The notes beneath the pieces are model-generated. The model saw nothing but the letters and a program-made list of their open reading frames with translations. It did no database searches and was not told the origin of the DNA. A stretch of 64,000 bases of DNA, from the NCBI GenBank assembly GCA_019285755.1, contig CP079103.1, forward strand, positions 1,674,001 through 1,738,000. Direction: 5' to 3'. Shown here piece after piece: positions 1 through 10,871 of the stretch (positions are counted from its first letter, which is position 1; every line of letters begins with the position of its first letter). Source of the DNA: Chitinophaga sp. E66. Lineage in GTDB: Bacteria; Bacteroidota; Bacteroidia; Chitinophagales; Chitinophagaceae. The translations under genes were made by a program, and so were the position numbers.

Positions 1-1
1 C

Positions 2-819
<818 letters not shown>

Positions 820-847
820 TCAAGGAAAAAGCCGTTAATTGCCGTTG

Positions 848-3778
848 ATGCAAGCCATCCGTTACATAATATTGCTGCTGGCCTGCCTGGCCGGGCCGTT
901 TGCGGGTTCGCGCAGGGCCTGGTGATCCGCAATTACAATGTAAAGGATGGGCTTGCCAACGCTACGGTATACAGCGCCGTACAGGATGTGGAAGGGTTCA
1001 TCTGGTTCGCGACACCCACCGGCGTCAGCAAATTCGATGGCAAACGCTTCCGCAATTACACCAAAAAGGACGGCCTGACCGACAATGACGTCGTTAAGCT
1101 CGCCGCCGACTCCCGCGGCCGCATCTGGTTCTTCACCAGCAATGGCAAGCTGTCGTTCTTCCACAACCATATCGTCCATAACGAAGACACCGACTCCACC
1201 CTTAGCTACAACAGCCGCAGCCATTACGTGCAATACGCGTTCGAGGACCGCGCCCGCACCATCTGGTTCCTCAACTCCGCCGGCCGCCTCATCCAATACA
1301 ACGGCCGCAAGACCGTCTACGATAAACTGGGCGCCAGCTCCATGGATGTCATGAGCATCCTCAGCAAAGACAGCGTATTCCAACCCCTCCAACGGTACTT
1401 TAACCTACAGGGCGTCAAAGACAGCAACAACTTCCAGCAGAAGATCTTCATTACCGCCCCCTTCTCACTGGGCAACCAGCGGTTTGCCGAAAGGATACAG
1501 CAAAATCCCGTCATCATCACCGGCAATACCCTTTATTCCTACACCCCGCAAGACATCATGCCCTTCTTCTCCGGAACGGAATGGGGCATCCGCGAAGAGA
1601 TCAGCAGCGTCAGCATCGATGGAGACAACCTATGGATCGGCACGCCCCGCGCATTGTATCTCATCCGCGATTTCTTTAAAGGAGAAAAGAAACTCAGCAA
1701 ACTGCTGAACAACCACTTCATCACATCCATCCTGCACGACCGCGACGGCAATACGGATCACCACCTTCGGCGACGGTGTGTATCATATCCCCTTCAAGCA
1801 CTTTTACTTCGCTTACCTCGATAATACCAACGGCTTATATTCCCACTCCGTATACAGCGTGTTCAAGGACAAACGAAATGGCCTGCTGTATATCGGGGAG
1901 AATGCAGGTATGCTGAACGTCATGACGCCGGGCGGGAACATCCGCCGCTATGAGCTGGACTCCACCGGCGGCAGGAACTCCGTGCTCGGCATTATGGCCC
2001 AGCCTAAAAGCAGCGACCTGCTGATCGCGACAGACAATGCCGTGTTCGGTTATTCGCCCGGCCTTGCCGCGCCGAAGCCCCTGCTGCGGATGCGGAATAT
2101 CAAGGACATGGATTTCACGCCTGACGGTAAAGTGCGCGTGGTGAGCCGCAACCGGCTGGCCTTTGGGACAGACGGGCGCACGCTGGACCTTTCCCGCTGG
2201 AGACTCAGATCAATTCCATCGCCTGTGTGAACGACAGCAGCTATTACCTCGGCACCGGCTCGGGGTTGTTTTATGGGAAGAACGGCGACTTCCCCATACC
2301 CGTGCAGGACGATCCGCGGCTCAGCCAGAGCATCAAAGACCTGCAGTGGATCAACGGCTACCTCTGGGTGGGGACGAGCGACCAGGGCATATTCGTATTG
2401 AAAGATAACCAGGTGGTCCGCCATTTCAGGACGTCCGACCACCTGATCAGCGATATCTGCCAGCAGCTGTACTACGACGGTAACGGCAGGTTGTATGTCG
2501 CAACCAATAAGGGCCTCTCTATCATCGACACGCGGACGCGCACACTCTTGCGGAACCTGACGTCTAACGACGGCCTCATGAGCGATGACATCCGCGGTAT
2601 CAGTCACGCCGGAGACACCCTGTACGTGGCTACCTCCAATGGACTGTGCTATTTCTCCCGGGACCATATCCCGGTGGATACGATACCGCCTACCGTATAT
2701 CTTAACGCGATCCGGTATGGCGACAGCTCCTGGATACCGGGTCCGTATTTCCAGCATTTATATGAAAGGAGCAGCACCTTCGAGGTGGAATTCGGGGCGA
2801 TCGCCTATGATCTGCCTGAAATGGTGGAGTACCAGTATAACTTTTCGAATGATACGACATACGGGTGGGTGACCACCATGAGCAATATCGTGCCTTATCC
2901 CAAGCTTCAACCTGGCGACTATACGCTGTTGATCCGTGCCCGTAAGTACAAAAGCGGCTGGAGCAAGCCGGTGGTGCTGCGGATTTCGATCTTACCGCGC
3001 TGGTACCAGGAATGGTGGGCGAGGGGCGTGCTCGTGCTGATGGGGCTTTTGGTGATCCTGTTGATCCTGCGGTATATCGTGGGCCGGATCAGGGGAGGAG
3101 CGGCGGAAAACAGAATATAACCGTCGTATAGCCGAGCTCGAGGCCAAGGCGCTGACTAACCAGATGAACCCGCACTTCATCTTCAACTCCCTGAATTCGG
3201 TGCAGCACCTCATTTTGGAGAAAGAGGAGAAGCAGGCGCTGAACTTCCTCGCGGATTTCGCGACGCTCATGCGGCAGATGCTCAATAATAGCCGTAAATC
3301 CTATATTTCACTGGAAGACGAGATCGCTTTCCTGACGCGGTACATCGAGCTGGAGAAGATCCGCTTCGCCAATTCCTTCGAATATAAGTTCGAGATGAGC
3401 CAGGAGCTGAAAGAATATACGATCTATATTCCGCCCATGCTCATACAGCCCATCCTGGAAAATGCCATCAAGCACGGGCTGGCGCCTAAGAACGGCAGCG
3501 GGCACCTGCTGGTGAGGCTGGAGCTGCAGGGCGATCTGCTGTATTGCGCTGTGGACGATGACGGCATCGGTTGGGAGCATGCCAACAGCATCAAGTCAGG
3601 AAAGCTGGCCAAACACGAATCCACCGCGCTGAGCGTGATTCGCGAAAGGTTGCAGATCATCAAATCTTTTAATGGAAGCGTTGGAAAGTTGGAAATAATT
3701 GATAAATTTAACTCTGGATTCGGCAATAAGGTGGGTACCTTAGTCGAAATCCTAATTCCCATTGTAAAGATGTTATGA
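848..3778 (+). CDS. Sensor histidine kinase with Reg_prop beta-propeller, Y_Y_Y and LytS-type kinase domain (frameshifted)
   Basis: A membrane sensor kinase of about 970 residues once the frame is repaired. The order is a signal peptide starting at ATG 848, a long periplasmic beta-propeller of two-component-regulator repeats (GFIWFATPTGVSKFDG, YLWVGTSDQGIF, LYVATNKGLSII), a Y_Y_Y domain, one membrane helix (about 3020-3085), then a LytS-type kinase with the phospho-acceptor motif NPHFIFNSLN and the ATPase N-box PILENAIKHGL. The frame breaks near 895, 1755, 2205 and 3105. The stop overlaps the start of the LytTR regulator (ATGA at 3775-3778), so the two form a two-component pair read from one transcript. 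Reg_prop/Y_Y_Y sensors in Bacteroidota often sense glycans or envelope signals; the ligand here is unknown. Confidence 0.88.
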
Positions 3779-4533
3779 GTATAATAAAAGCTGCCATTGT
3801 AGACGACGAGGTCCGCAACATTCATATCCTGCGTAATATTCTGGAAAACTATTGCAAGGATGTAAAAGTTATTGGCGAAGCACAAAATATCCATGAAGCC
3901 GCGGAGATGATCAAGAACAACCCCATCGACGTACTCTTCCGGATATCGAAATGCCCCCTCATAACGGTTTTCAGCTGCTGGAAATGTTCCTGTGCTCAAC
4001 TTTGAGGTAATATTTATTACCGCATTCCAGGAGTACGCACTGCAAGCCATTAAGTTCGCCGCCCTCGACTATCTCCTCAAACCTATTAAGGTGAGTGAGG
4101 TGGAAGACGCATTGGAAAAAGTGAAGCGCAGCAAGAAAGGACGCCTCAACGAACTGGCGTCTATCCTCAAAGACTACGTTAAGAACAACGACAACGCCTT
4201 CTCCAAGATCGTTATCCCCGTTAACGACGGGTATAATGTGATCGACCTGAAAGATATCATCTACTGCGAAGCCTTCGACAGCTATACGAAGATCCAGCTG
4301 ATCAACAACGTCAGCCACCTCATCTCCAAATCCCTCAAGGAGTATGAAGAGATGCTGTCCGACAAGGGATTCTATCGCGTACACAAGTCCTTCCTGATCA
4401 ATATCCACCACATCGTGAAGATCATCAAGGGTCTGGGTACGGCCGTCATCATGAGCGACCAGAAGAATATCCCGATCTCTTCCCGTAAAAGGACGAGTTC
4501 TTTACTCAGCTCAAAGGGGTGATCAACCTCTGA
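3775..4533 (+). CDS. LytTR-family response regulator (frameshifted)
   Basis: A cytoplasmic response regulator with an N-terminal receiver domain (AAIVDDE near residue 10, acceptor Asp in the reconstructed LDIEMPPHNGF, conserved Lys in LLKPIK) and a C-terminal LytTR DNA-binding domain (DIIYCEAFDSYTKI, GFYRVHKSFLINI). It overlaps the kinase stop by four bases and is almost certainly its partner. Frames break near 3942 and near 3990. A third break near 4490 would move the end from an early TGA at 4520 to TGA 4531-4533, giving the more typical tail DEFFTQLKGVINL. A rho-independent terminator follows at 4708-4741. Confidence 0.88.
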
Positions 4534-4707
4534 AACGCCGCCCCGGACAGGGGCGCCCCATTTTTCACCGATAGTTTAGGGCCGTTGCCGAACAATTCCA
4601 GCGTTTACCAAACGTAACGGGCCCGGTATGGTTTATAATCCTACATTGCGTGTAGGGTTTTCATAGGATATATGGTCATGTTTGTAAGCTCTTTACGGGC
4701 ATGGCCA

Positions 4708-4741
4708 TTAAAAAGCCCTCCGATTTCGGAGGGCTTTTTCT
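4708..4741 (+). terminator. Rho-independent terminator after the LytTR regulator
   Basis: Perfect stem AAAAAGCCCTCCG / CGGAGGGCTTTTT with a tiny loop, followed by T-rich sequence. It closes the kinase-regulator operon. The 4534-4906 gap otherwise contains no gene that I can see, only AT-rich sequence and the opposing terminator at 4836. Confidence 0.85.
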
Positions 4742-4835
4742 ATTATAGTAATCTTTATGTCAGCTAATAACAGATGTGAAGTATTAATACATTAATTATT
4801 ATGCATTTGTAACAAATTAGTAAACATAATATAAT

Positions 4836-4866
4836 AAAAAGCCCCCGGAAACGGGGGCCTTTAATC
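4836..4866 (-). terminator. Rho-independent terminator of the HtrA-type protease gene
   Basis: Stem GGCCCCCG / CGGGGGC around a short AAA loop. Read on the minus strand it is followed by a run of T, so it terminates transcription of the protease gene ending at 4907. Confidence 0.8.
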
Positions 4867-4906
4867 TAACCTATAAAACCTATATGAAAACACGTAGAAT
4901 AATATC

Positions 4907-6435
4907 TTAGAACGAAGCGCCTCCGGAGAGGTCTACGTCATAATAATAGATGTTGCCGTAACGGTCGCCCAGGTAGAAACCTTCCAGCCGGGTCGCTTTT
5001 TTACCGTCGAGCGCTTTTTCAGGTCGTTAGTGGAGAGCACCTTGTTGGTACCGGCCTTTACGATAACGAATTTGCTTTTCATATTCGTCTGCTTCTTTAC
5101 AAGCCCGCTGCCGATATTCGCTACCACCACCCCGCCTTCGATTCCGAGGGTATTAGCCTGTTCCTTGTCTAAAGTAACGAGGTCTACGCCCAGTTGGTCG
5201 ACAACGCTCAGTTTAACGATGTCGGTGTTACCTTCCAGGTTTTTAAGGATGACGTTGGCCGTTTGTTCCTTGTTGCTGCGCAGGTAGTTCACCGTGATCT
5301 TATCGCCGGGTTTGTAGCGGCTCAGTTGCTCCATCAGTTCCGGGATGGATGCGGTGGATACGCCGTTGATCTTCGTTACCAGGTCGCCCACTTTGATTCC
5401 GGCTGCGGCTGCGGCGCCGCTTTCAGGTACGCCCAGTACCATAATGCCGTTCATACCGCGCGTCATCCCTGCTTCTTTCAGGTCTTCATCCGACATGGTG
5501 TTCGGGTCCTTGTATTCAATACCCAGGTAAGCCCGTTGCACGTTGCCGAACTTCATAATATCGTTCACCACTTTCTTCACCAGGTTCACGGGGATGGCGT
5601 AGGAATATCCTGCGTAAGCGCCCGTGGGGGAAGCGATGGCCGAGTTGATACCGATCAGTTCGCCGGCGGTGTTGATCAATGCCCCGCCGGAATTACCCTG
5701 GTTTACAGGGGCATCGGTCTGGATAAAGGACTCGATGGCGTTGCGGCTGTTGCGGCGGTTGATCCCGATGCTACGGCTCTTCGCGCTCACGATACCCGCC
5801 GTAACGGTGGTTTCGAGGTTGAGCGGATAGCCCACGGCCAGCACCCAGTGGCCCACCTGCACATCGTCGGAGTTGCCATATAATAAATAAGGCAGGCCGG
5901 TCGATGCTATCTTAATAACGGCCAGGTCTGTGCTGGGGTCCGTCCCCACGACCTTGGCCGTAAATGTCTTATTGTTGCTCAGCGTCACGGAGATTTCGTC
6001 TGCATCGTCTACCACGTGGTTGTTGGTCACGATGTAGCCGTCGTCCGAGATGAGCACGCCAGACCCGGAGGCCATTTGCGGCGGCGTATAATATTGCCGG
6101 CGGTTGTCTTCGAACTGTTCTCCGAAGAATTCTTCCAGCATGCTGCGGCGTTTCTGGAGGTTATTGCCCAGTTGCCGGGGATTGATCTTCGTTTTGATAT
6201 GTACCACGCCCGGGGTTCCGATCTTCGCCGCCTGCGTGAAATCAGTGGGCGGAGTAAGACCATCATTCCCTGCGGTGCCGGGCATATAATTCACATAATT
6301 GACCGGAACGCTGTCCGATCCGTTCTGGTACAGCCCCATGCCTTTCGGCTGGAAGAATTTGCTATACACATATATACTGGCAATTGCAGTGGCGGCGCTG
6401 ATGAGCACGGTGCCTGCGACATGCGAGAATTTCAT
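4907..6435 (-). CDS. HtrA/Deg-family serine protease with PDZ domains
   Basis: A periplasmic, membrane-anchored trypsin-like protease and chaperone for envelope quality control. An N-terminal anchor (residues 7-28) is followed by the protease domain with a complete triad: His140 (VTNNHVVDDAD), Asp170 (STDLAVIKI), Ser249 (NQGNSGGAL). A first PDZ domain (from about RAYLGIEY) has GIMVLGVPESGAA and a second, weaker PDZ follows (GVVVANIGSG). One frame break near 5015 replaces the last 35 or so residues; the repaired reading ends YYYDVDLSGGASF at stop 4907-4909 instead of 4933. It is monocistronic, with its own promoter at 6522-6553 and terminator at 4836. Confidence 0.93.
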
Positions 6436-6521
6436 ATAGTAACTGGTTTTAAGGGTTAAAATGTCTGAATCAATAACGACTGTACCAGATCAATTTGCAT
6501 GCCTCGTCCTACAAAAATAAC

Positions 6522-6553
6522 GGCAGAAGGAGGTTGAATGTTATAACACGCAA
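6522..6553 (-). promoter_or_regulatory. Bacteroidetes-type promoter of the HtrA-type protease
   Basis: On the minus strand TTG (6553-6551), 21 bases, then TATTTTTG (6529-6522), matching the Bacteroidetes -33/-7 consensus TAnnTTTG. It leaves a leader of about 80 bases before ATG 6435. The leader was not analysed further. Confidence 0.6.
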
Positions 6554-6691
6554 GTATTTAACAGTTTTTAGGGCAAACGTTAAAACCGGGGCGTCGCGAA
6601 ATGATACAGGCACTGCCATGGTGGGGGCAGTGCCTGTCAAATTAACAAAAGAAGTGACATTTTGTTAACCGCTCATGTAAGCGTTACGCGG

Positions 6692-7702
6692 TTACAATGC
6701 GGCGAAAAAGCTGCGGTATCTACGCCGTCGGCATAATCTTCCAGGCGGGGCGCCTGTGCCTGCCCGAACGGGATGCGGTCGCCCGCCACGATGCATTGCA
6801 GGTCGGGGTTGCCGGCCAGCTGCGACTCCAGTTCTTCCCGGTTGCGGTACACGCTGTAGTGGAGCACGCTGAGCGGGGAGAAGACGGATTCGTTCTCATG
6901 CAGCAGCAGGTTGTCGTTCGTTTTGAACGGCGCGTTGTTCAGCAGCAGGAGCGCGAGGTTATAATCGTAGTTGTTTTTGTATTTGTGGTTGTCCATCAGC
7001 CAGTCGTACTTCTTAAAAGCGGCCATTAGCGGCTCGAAGTCGTACCCTTCGGGCACGAGCACCTTGGTCACATTCCGGCATCCAAGCCCGAAATAAAGCA
7101 GGGCGTCGTCTGCCAGGGCTTCCAGCTGCGCGGGCGTTTCCGTGCCGGTTAGCACGGCCACGGAGGTGCGGTTGCGGCGGATGATGTGAGGGTATTTGGA
7201 GAAGTAGTATTCGAAATAGCGGGCGGAATTGTTGCTGCCGGTGGCGATGTAGGCGTCGCAGTCTTTGAGGACTTCCTGGACGGAGGTGATCTCTCCGCCT
7301 CGGGCGACCATTCCGCGATCTTTCCGATCAGGTGGGGAGCAGCACGGTGTCTTTAGAAGACAACTTTAGCTTGATCCGGTGGCCGGACAGGAAGCCGGTC
7401 AGCCAGTCGTGAAACCCTACGAGGGGGATATTGCCGGCGGCGACGATGCCCACGGTTTTGGGGCTTTGGGGAACCGAAGCCCGGGTACTGCGCTACCCAC
7501 GCTTCCAGGAGGGGCGCTGCAGGAAATTATCCGCGATCTGTCGGATGGCCAGGTCCGTGAATTCGGGGATAAACCACCCGTTTTGATGAAACGCCCGTTG
7601 TTTCGCCAACAGGAGCTGCTCCCGTTCTTCTTCCGTGCCTTGTCCGTTCAGATAAGCCCCAAGGCGCTCCAAAAGACTGATTTTAGTAGTTACATCCATC
7701 AC
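6692..7702 (-). CDS. LuxC-like acyl-CoA reductase (frameshifted)
   Basis: A soluble protein of about 335 residues resembling the acyl-CoA reductase (LuxC) family, which reduces acyl-CoA or acyl groups to aldehyde with NADPH. The N-terminal part (MMDVTTKISLLERLGAYL, FIPEFTDLAIRQIADNF) and the middle (KTVGIVAAGNIPLVGFHDW, KDCDAYIATGSNNSARYFE, RRNRTSVAVLTG) fit the family. Frames break near 7490, between 7310 and 7345, and near 6712; the last repair moves the stop to 6692-6694 with the tail DTAAFFAAL. It is divergent from the dicluster ferredoxin at 7791, an arrangement common in Bacteroidota. The physiological substrate is not evident from the sequence. Confidence 0.75.
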
Positions 7703-7714
7703 CGGGAAAATAAA

Positions 7715-7747
7715 TTGAGTATTTAAATTGAAGATATTTTATTTTTG
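7715..7747 (+). promoter_or_regulatory. Bacteroidetes-type promoter of the ferredoxin gene
   Basis: TATTTTTG (7740-7747) preceded by TTG at 7715-7717 with a 22-base spacer, slightly longer than usual, 43 bases upstream of ATG 7791. Confidence 0.5.
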
Positions 7748-7790
7748 GAGCAAAATTAATGGCTTACATCCTAAACAAAAAGTTTACAAT

Positions 7791-8138
7791 ATGGCAATTA
7801 AGATAACGGATGAATGTATCAACTGCGGAGCTTGTGAACCCGAATGCCCCAATAACGCGATTTACGAAGGCGGCGTAGAGTGGGCGCTGGCTGATGGTAC
7901 CACGGTAAAAGGAAGCTATACTATGATGGACGGCTCCGAAATGGACGCTGACCAGCGCAATGCACCGATCGCTGTAGACACCTATTATATCGTTCCCAAC
8001 AAATGCACCGAATGCCAGGGTTTCCACGAAGAGCCCCAGTGCGCGGCGGTTTGCCCGGTAGATTGCTGCGTGCCCGACGAAATGTACCAGGAAACCGTAG
8101 ACGAGCTCATGGCCAAGAAAGCCAAGCTGCATGTTTAG
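7791..8138 (+). CDS. Dicluster [4Fe-4S] ferredoxin
   Basis: An intact 115-residue cytoplasmic electron carrier. The first cluster motif is Cys9, Cys12, Cys15 with Cys19-Pro ([12 protein letters not shown]). The second is Cys72, Cys75, Cys84 with Cys88-Pro (CTECQGF...[10 protein letters not shown]), with the 8-residue spacing typical of Chromatium-type dicluster ferredoxins. The start at ATG 7791 gives the usual [13 protein letters not shown]-terminus; an in-frame ATG farther upstream adds non-conserved residues and overlaps the promoter. The gene is divergent from the LuxC-like reductase, which could receive electrons or share a pathway, but that link is inference. Confidence 0.95.
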   Translation: MAIKITDECINCGACEPECPNNAIYEGGVEWALADGTTVKGSYTMMDGSEMDADQRNAPIAVDTYYIVPNKCTECQGFHEEPQCAAVCPVDCCVPDEMYQETVDELMAKKAKLHV

Positions 8139-8180
8139 TTTTCCCGTCTAAACCGACTTACATTCATGTAAATAATCAAG

Positions 8181-8217
8181 AAAAAGGAAGTACCAACGAG
8201 TTTGGGCCTTCCTTTTT
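8181..8217 (+). terminator. Rho-independent terminator between ferredoxin and ddl
   Basis: Perfect 10-bp stem AAAAAGGAAG / CTTCCTTTTT with a 17-base loop; the T-run of the right arm serves as the release tract. Confidence 0.7.
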
Positions 8218-8233
8218 GTTATTTTGCCGAACT

Positions 8234-9228
8234 ATGAAGAAAAACATCGCCCTCGTTGCGGGCGGCTATTCCGGGGAATACGTGATCTCCGTGCAAAGCG
8301 CCGCCGTGATCGAACGCAACATCGATCCCGCCCTTTACAACGTTTACAAGATCATCATCACCCGCGAAGGGTGGACATATACCGCGCCCGACGGAGCAGT
8401 GGTGGAAGTCGACAAGAACGATTTCTCCTCCGCACCGCCCAGGGCCATATCCGCTTCGATGCGGTATTCATCGGCATCCACGGTACCCCGGGGAAGACGG
8501 CCGCCTGCAGGGATATTTCGAGATGCTGGGCATCCCGTATACCAGCTGCGGCATGGTGACCTCGGCGCTGACCTTCAACAAAAGCTATTGCAACAAGGTG
8601 GTAGCCGCGCTGGGCGTTGTGAGGGTGAGCAAATCCTACCACATCTTCCGCGACCAGCCTTACTTCCCCGCCGCCATCCTCAGTTACCTGCGCCTGCCCG
8701 TGTTCGTGAAACCGGCCGAAGGAGGCAGCAGCATCGGCATGAGCAAGGTGAACAAGGCAGAAGAGCTGGAAGATGCCATCCAGAAAGCTTTTAAGGAAGA
8801 TAACCAGATCCTCATCGAGGAATTCATCAAAGGCACGGAAGTAACTTGCGGCGTATTTCGCAAACAGGGCGAACTGCAGGTGCTCCCCTCACGGAGATCC
8901 GCTCCAGCAAAGAGTTCTTCGACTACGAAGCCAAATATACTCCCGGCATCACCAACGAAGTTACCCCGCCGAGATCCCCGAAGAAGCCGCCGCCCACATC
9001 CGCCAGGTAGCGCAGGACCTCTACAACCGCCTCAACTGCAAAGGCATCGTACGGGCCGATTTTATCCTCGAAGAAGGCACCAACGACGTCTACTTCCTGG
9101 AGGTCAACACCATGCCCGGCCAAAGCGAGAACAGCCTCGTACCCCAGCAGGTACGTGCCGCCGGTATGACTTTGCAGGCTTTTTACGGCATACTTATTGA
9201 AGAGTGCCTTGCTGCTGTTAATAAATAA
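8234..9228 (+). CDS. ddl: D-alanine--D-alanine ligase (frameshifted)
   Basis: An ATP-grasp ligase that makes D-Ala-D-Ala for peptidoglycan precursors, about 330 residues. The N-terminal Rossmann-like part (NIALVAGGYSGEYVISVQSA), the central domain (FIGIHGTPG, MLGIPYTSCG), the ATP-grasp loop (VFVKPAEGGSSIGMSKV) and the metal site (GIVRADFILEE, YFLEVNTMPG) are all present. Frames break near 8440, 8495, 8887 and 8968. ATG 8234 lies just downstream of a sequence resembling a -7 box. The PASTA gene follows after 15 bases, so the two are probably cotranscribed. Confidence 0.93.
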
Positions 9229-9243
9229 GCATACTTTGCTAAT

Positions 9244-10072
9244 ATGAAAATGTTCGATAATATAACTAAGCGCTCTTTCGGCTTCAACCTGCTGGTCATC
9301 GGCGGTTTGATCATCGTTATGGGCGTGATTTTCTTCCTGTCGCTCGGTTTCCTCACCCGCCACGGCTCCGAGGTAACCGTTCCCGACGTCCGCGGTAAAA
9401 GCATTGAAGACGCCACCTCCACCCTGGAAGCCCTGGGCTTCGACGTGGAAGTGCGGGACTCCATTTATATCGACACCATGCGCGCCCTGCTCGTTTATGA
9501 GCAGACCCCGAGCGCGGGGATGTCGTGAAAAGCCATCGTACCATCTTCCTCACGGTGAATAAAGTAGTGCCGCCCATGGTGCCCATGCCCGACCTGGAAG
9601 GCCTGACCTACCGCAGCGCCGAAATGACGCTCCGCGCCCGCAGGCTCAACATCGGCGACACCATCTACCGCCCCGACTTCGCCACCAACACCGTACTGGA
9701 ACAACGCCTGCACGGCAAGCCCATCAAACCCGGCACCGAGATCCCCGAGGGCAGCAACATCACCCTCGTGCTTTCCAGCGGTACCGGCAGCATGGAGAAC
9801 CCCGTTCCGGAAACCGTGGGCATGACGTATATGGAAGCCCGCGAAGTGCTGGCAGCCAGCAACCTGAACATCGGTACCGTGCTGATCGACGGCGGCGTGA
9901 CCGACACGCTGGGCGCGTTCATTTACCGGCAGTCGCCCCGCGCCGCAATGGCCTGGGTGAGCTGAACCTCATCCGCGCCGGCGAAAGCGTGGACCTCTGG
10001 CTGAGCGCTACCAAACCCGTAACGGACTCCCTGGGCGCACATCCCGCACCGCCGCCCGCTACAGAAGAATAA
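9244..10072 (+). CDS. Membrane-anchored PASTA-domain protein (frameshifted)
   Basis: About 275 residues: a short cytoplasmic N-terminus, one membrane helix (about residues 14-36, FNLLVIGGLIIVMGVIFFL) and three extracytoplasmic PASTA domains starting at VTVPDVRGKSIEDA, PMPDLEGLTYRSAEM and NPVPETVGMTYMEA. PASTA domains bind peptidoglycan or muropeptides; there is no kinase or transpeptidase domain. Frames break near 9520 and 9945; the repaired end is PPPATEE with stop 10070-10072. Its position directly after ddl fits a role in cell-wall sensing or assembly, which is inference. Confidence 0.85.
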
Positions 10073-10074
10073 CT

Positions 10075-10082
10075 TAACTTTG
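10075..10082 (+). promoter_or_regulatory. Possible -7 box of the rhodanese gene
   Basis: TAACTTTG matches TAnnTTTG 13 bases before ATG 10096. No clear TTG box is seen 19-21 bases upstream, so this is tentative. Confidence 0.35.
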
Positions 10083-10095
10083 TAAAAAACCAACA

Positions 10096-10404
10096 ATGGA
10101 AAATATTACAGCCGAAGTAGTAAAGCAGCGCCTCGACAGCGGTGAAAAGCTGAACCTGGTAGACGTGCGCGAACCGAATGAGAACGCAGAGTTCAACATC
10201 GGCGGTACCCTCGTTCCTCTGGGCGATATCCGCGCCATGCAGATAGACGAGATCGAGCCGCTGAAAGATGAAGAAGTGATCGTGTATTGCCGTAGCGGTA
10301 ACCGCAGCGGACAGGCGGCCATGATCCTGGAGACCATGGGTTTCACCAACGTGAAAAACCTCACAGGTGGAATGATGAAATGGCAGGAGACCTTCGGCGC
10401 TTAA
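10096..10404 (+). CDS. Single-domain rhodanese-like sulfurtransferase
   Basis: An intact 102-residue cytoplasmic protein. It has the N-terminal LVDVREPNENAEFNIGG signature, and the active-site loop Cys65-Arg-Ser-Gly-Asn-Arg (YCRSGNRSGQAA), which would carry a persulfide. The C-terminal helix FTNVKNLTGGMMKWQ is typical. Such GlpE/PspE-sized proteins move sulfane sulfur; the acceptor cannot be told from sequence. It is followed by a strong terminator. Confidence 0.92.
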   Translation: MENITAEVVKQRLDSGEKLNLVDVREPNENAEFNIGGTLVPLGDIRAMQIDEIEPLKDEEVIVYCRSGNRSGQAAMILETMGFTNVKNLTGGMMKWQETFGA

Positions 10405-10427
10405 TTGACTACAGGCACACGCCTTTA

Positions 10428-10456
10428 GCCGGATGCAGCACGCATCCGGCTTTTTT
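10428..10456 (+). terminator. Rho-independent terminator after the rhodanese gene
   Basis: Perfect 9-bp stem GCCGGATGC / GCATCCGGC with a 5-base loop, followed by six T. It separates the plus-strand genes from the convergent RidA operon. Confidence 0.88.
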
Positions 10457-10469
10457 ATGCCGGAAGAGA

Positions 10470-10861
10470 TCAGGCTTTAACGGGAACGATGGCCGTGGCT
10501 TCTATTTCCACGAGCAGGTCGGGGTGGATGAGGGCTTTCACTTCTACCATGGTGGTAACCGGTCGGATGCCCCAAAGAATTCACCATGCGCACGCCCTAC
10601 TTCTTCCCACCTCGAAATGTCCGTCACGAACATACGCGTGCGCACCACATCGTGCAGGGTAGCGCCGGCTTTTACGAGCGCCGCTTCTATTTTGGCCAGC
10701 GCATGCTTGGCCTGTTCGTAAGGATCGCCCACTCCCACGATCTTGTCGCCGTCGGCCGAGACCGTGCCGGACACTTCTACCACATTGCCGATCCGCACCG
10801 CGCGGGAGTAGCCTACTTTGGCTTCCCAGACAGCGCCGGAACTGATGTTGAGTCTTTGCAT
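10470..10861 (-). CDS. RidA/YjgF-family protein (frameshifted)
   Basis: About 130 residues of the RidA family, small trimeric proteins that often deaminate reactive enamines or imines. Family features are VGYSRAVRIGNVVEVSGTVS, YEQAKHALAKIEAALVKAGA, VVRTRMFVTDI and, after repair of a break near 10570, RPVTTMVEVKAL...LLVEIEATAIV. It lies 10 bases after the ATP-grasp-like gene and looks like the last gene of the ligase operon. Its role may be to remove a reactive by-product, which is inference. Confidence 0.85.
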
Positions 10862-10871
10862 ATCGTAGTTT

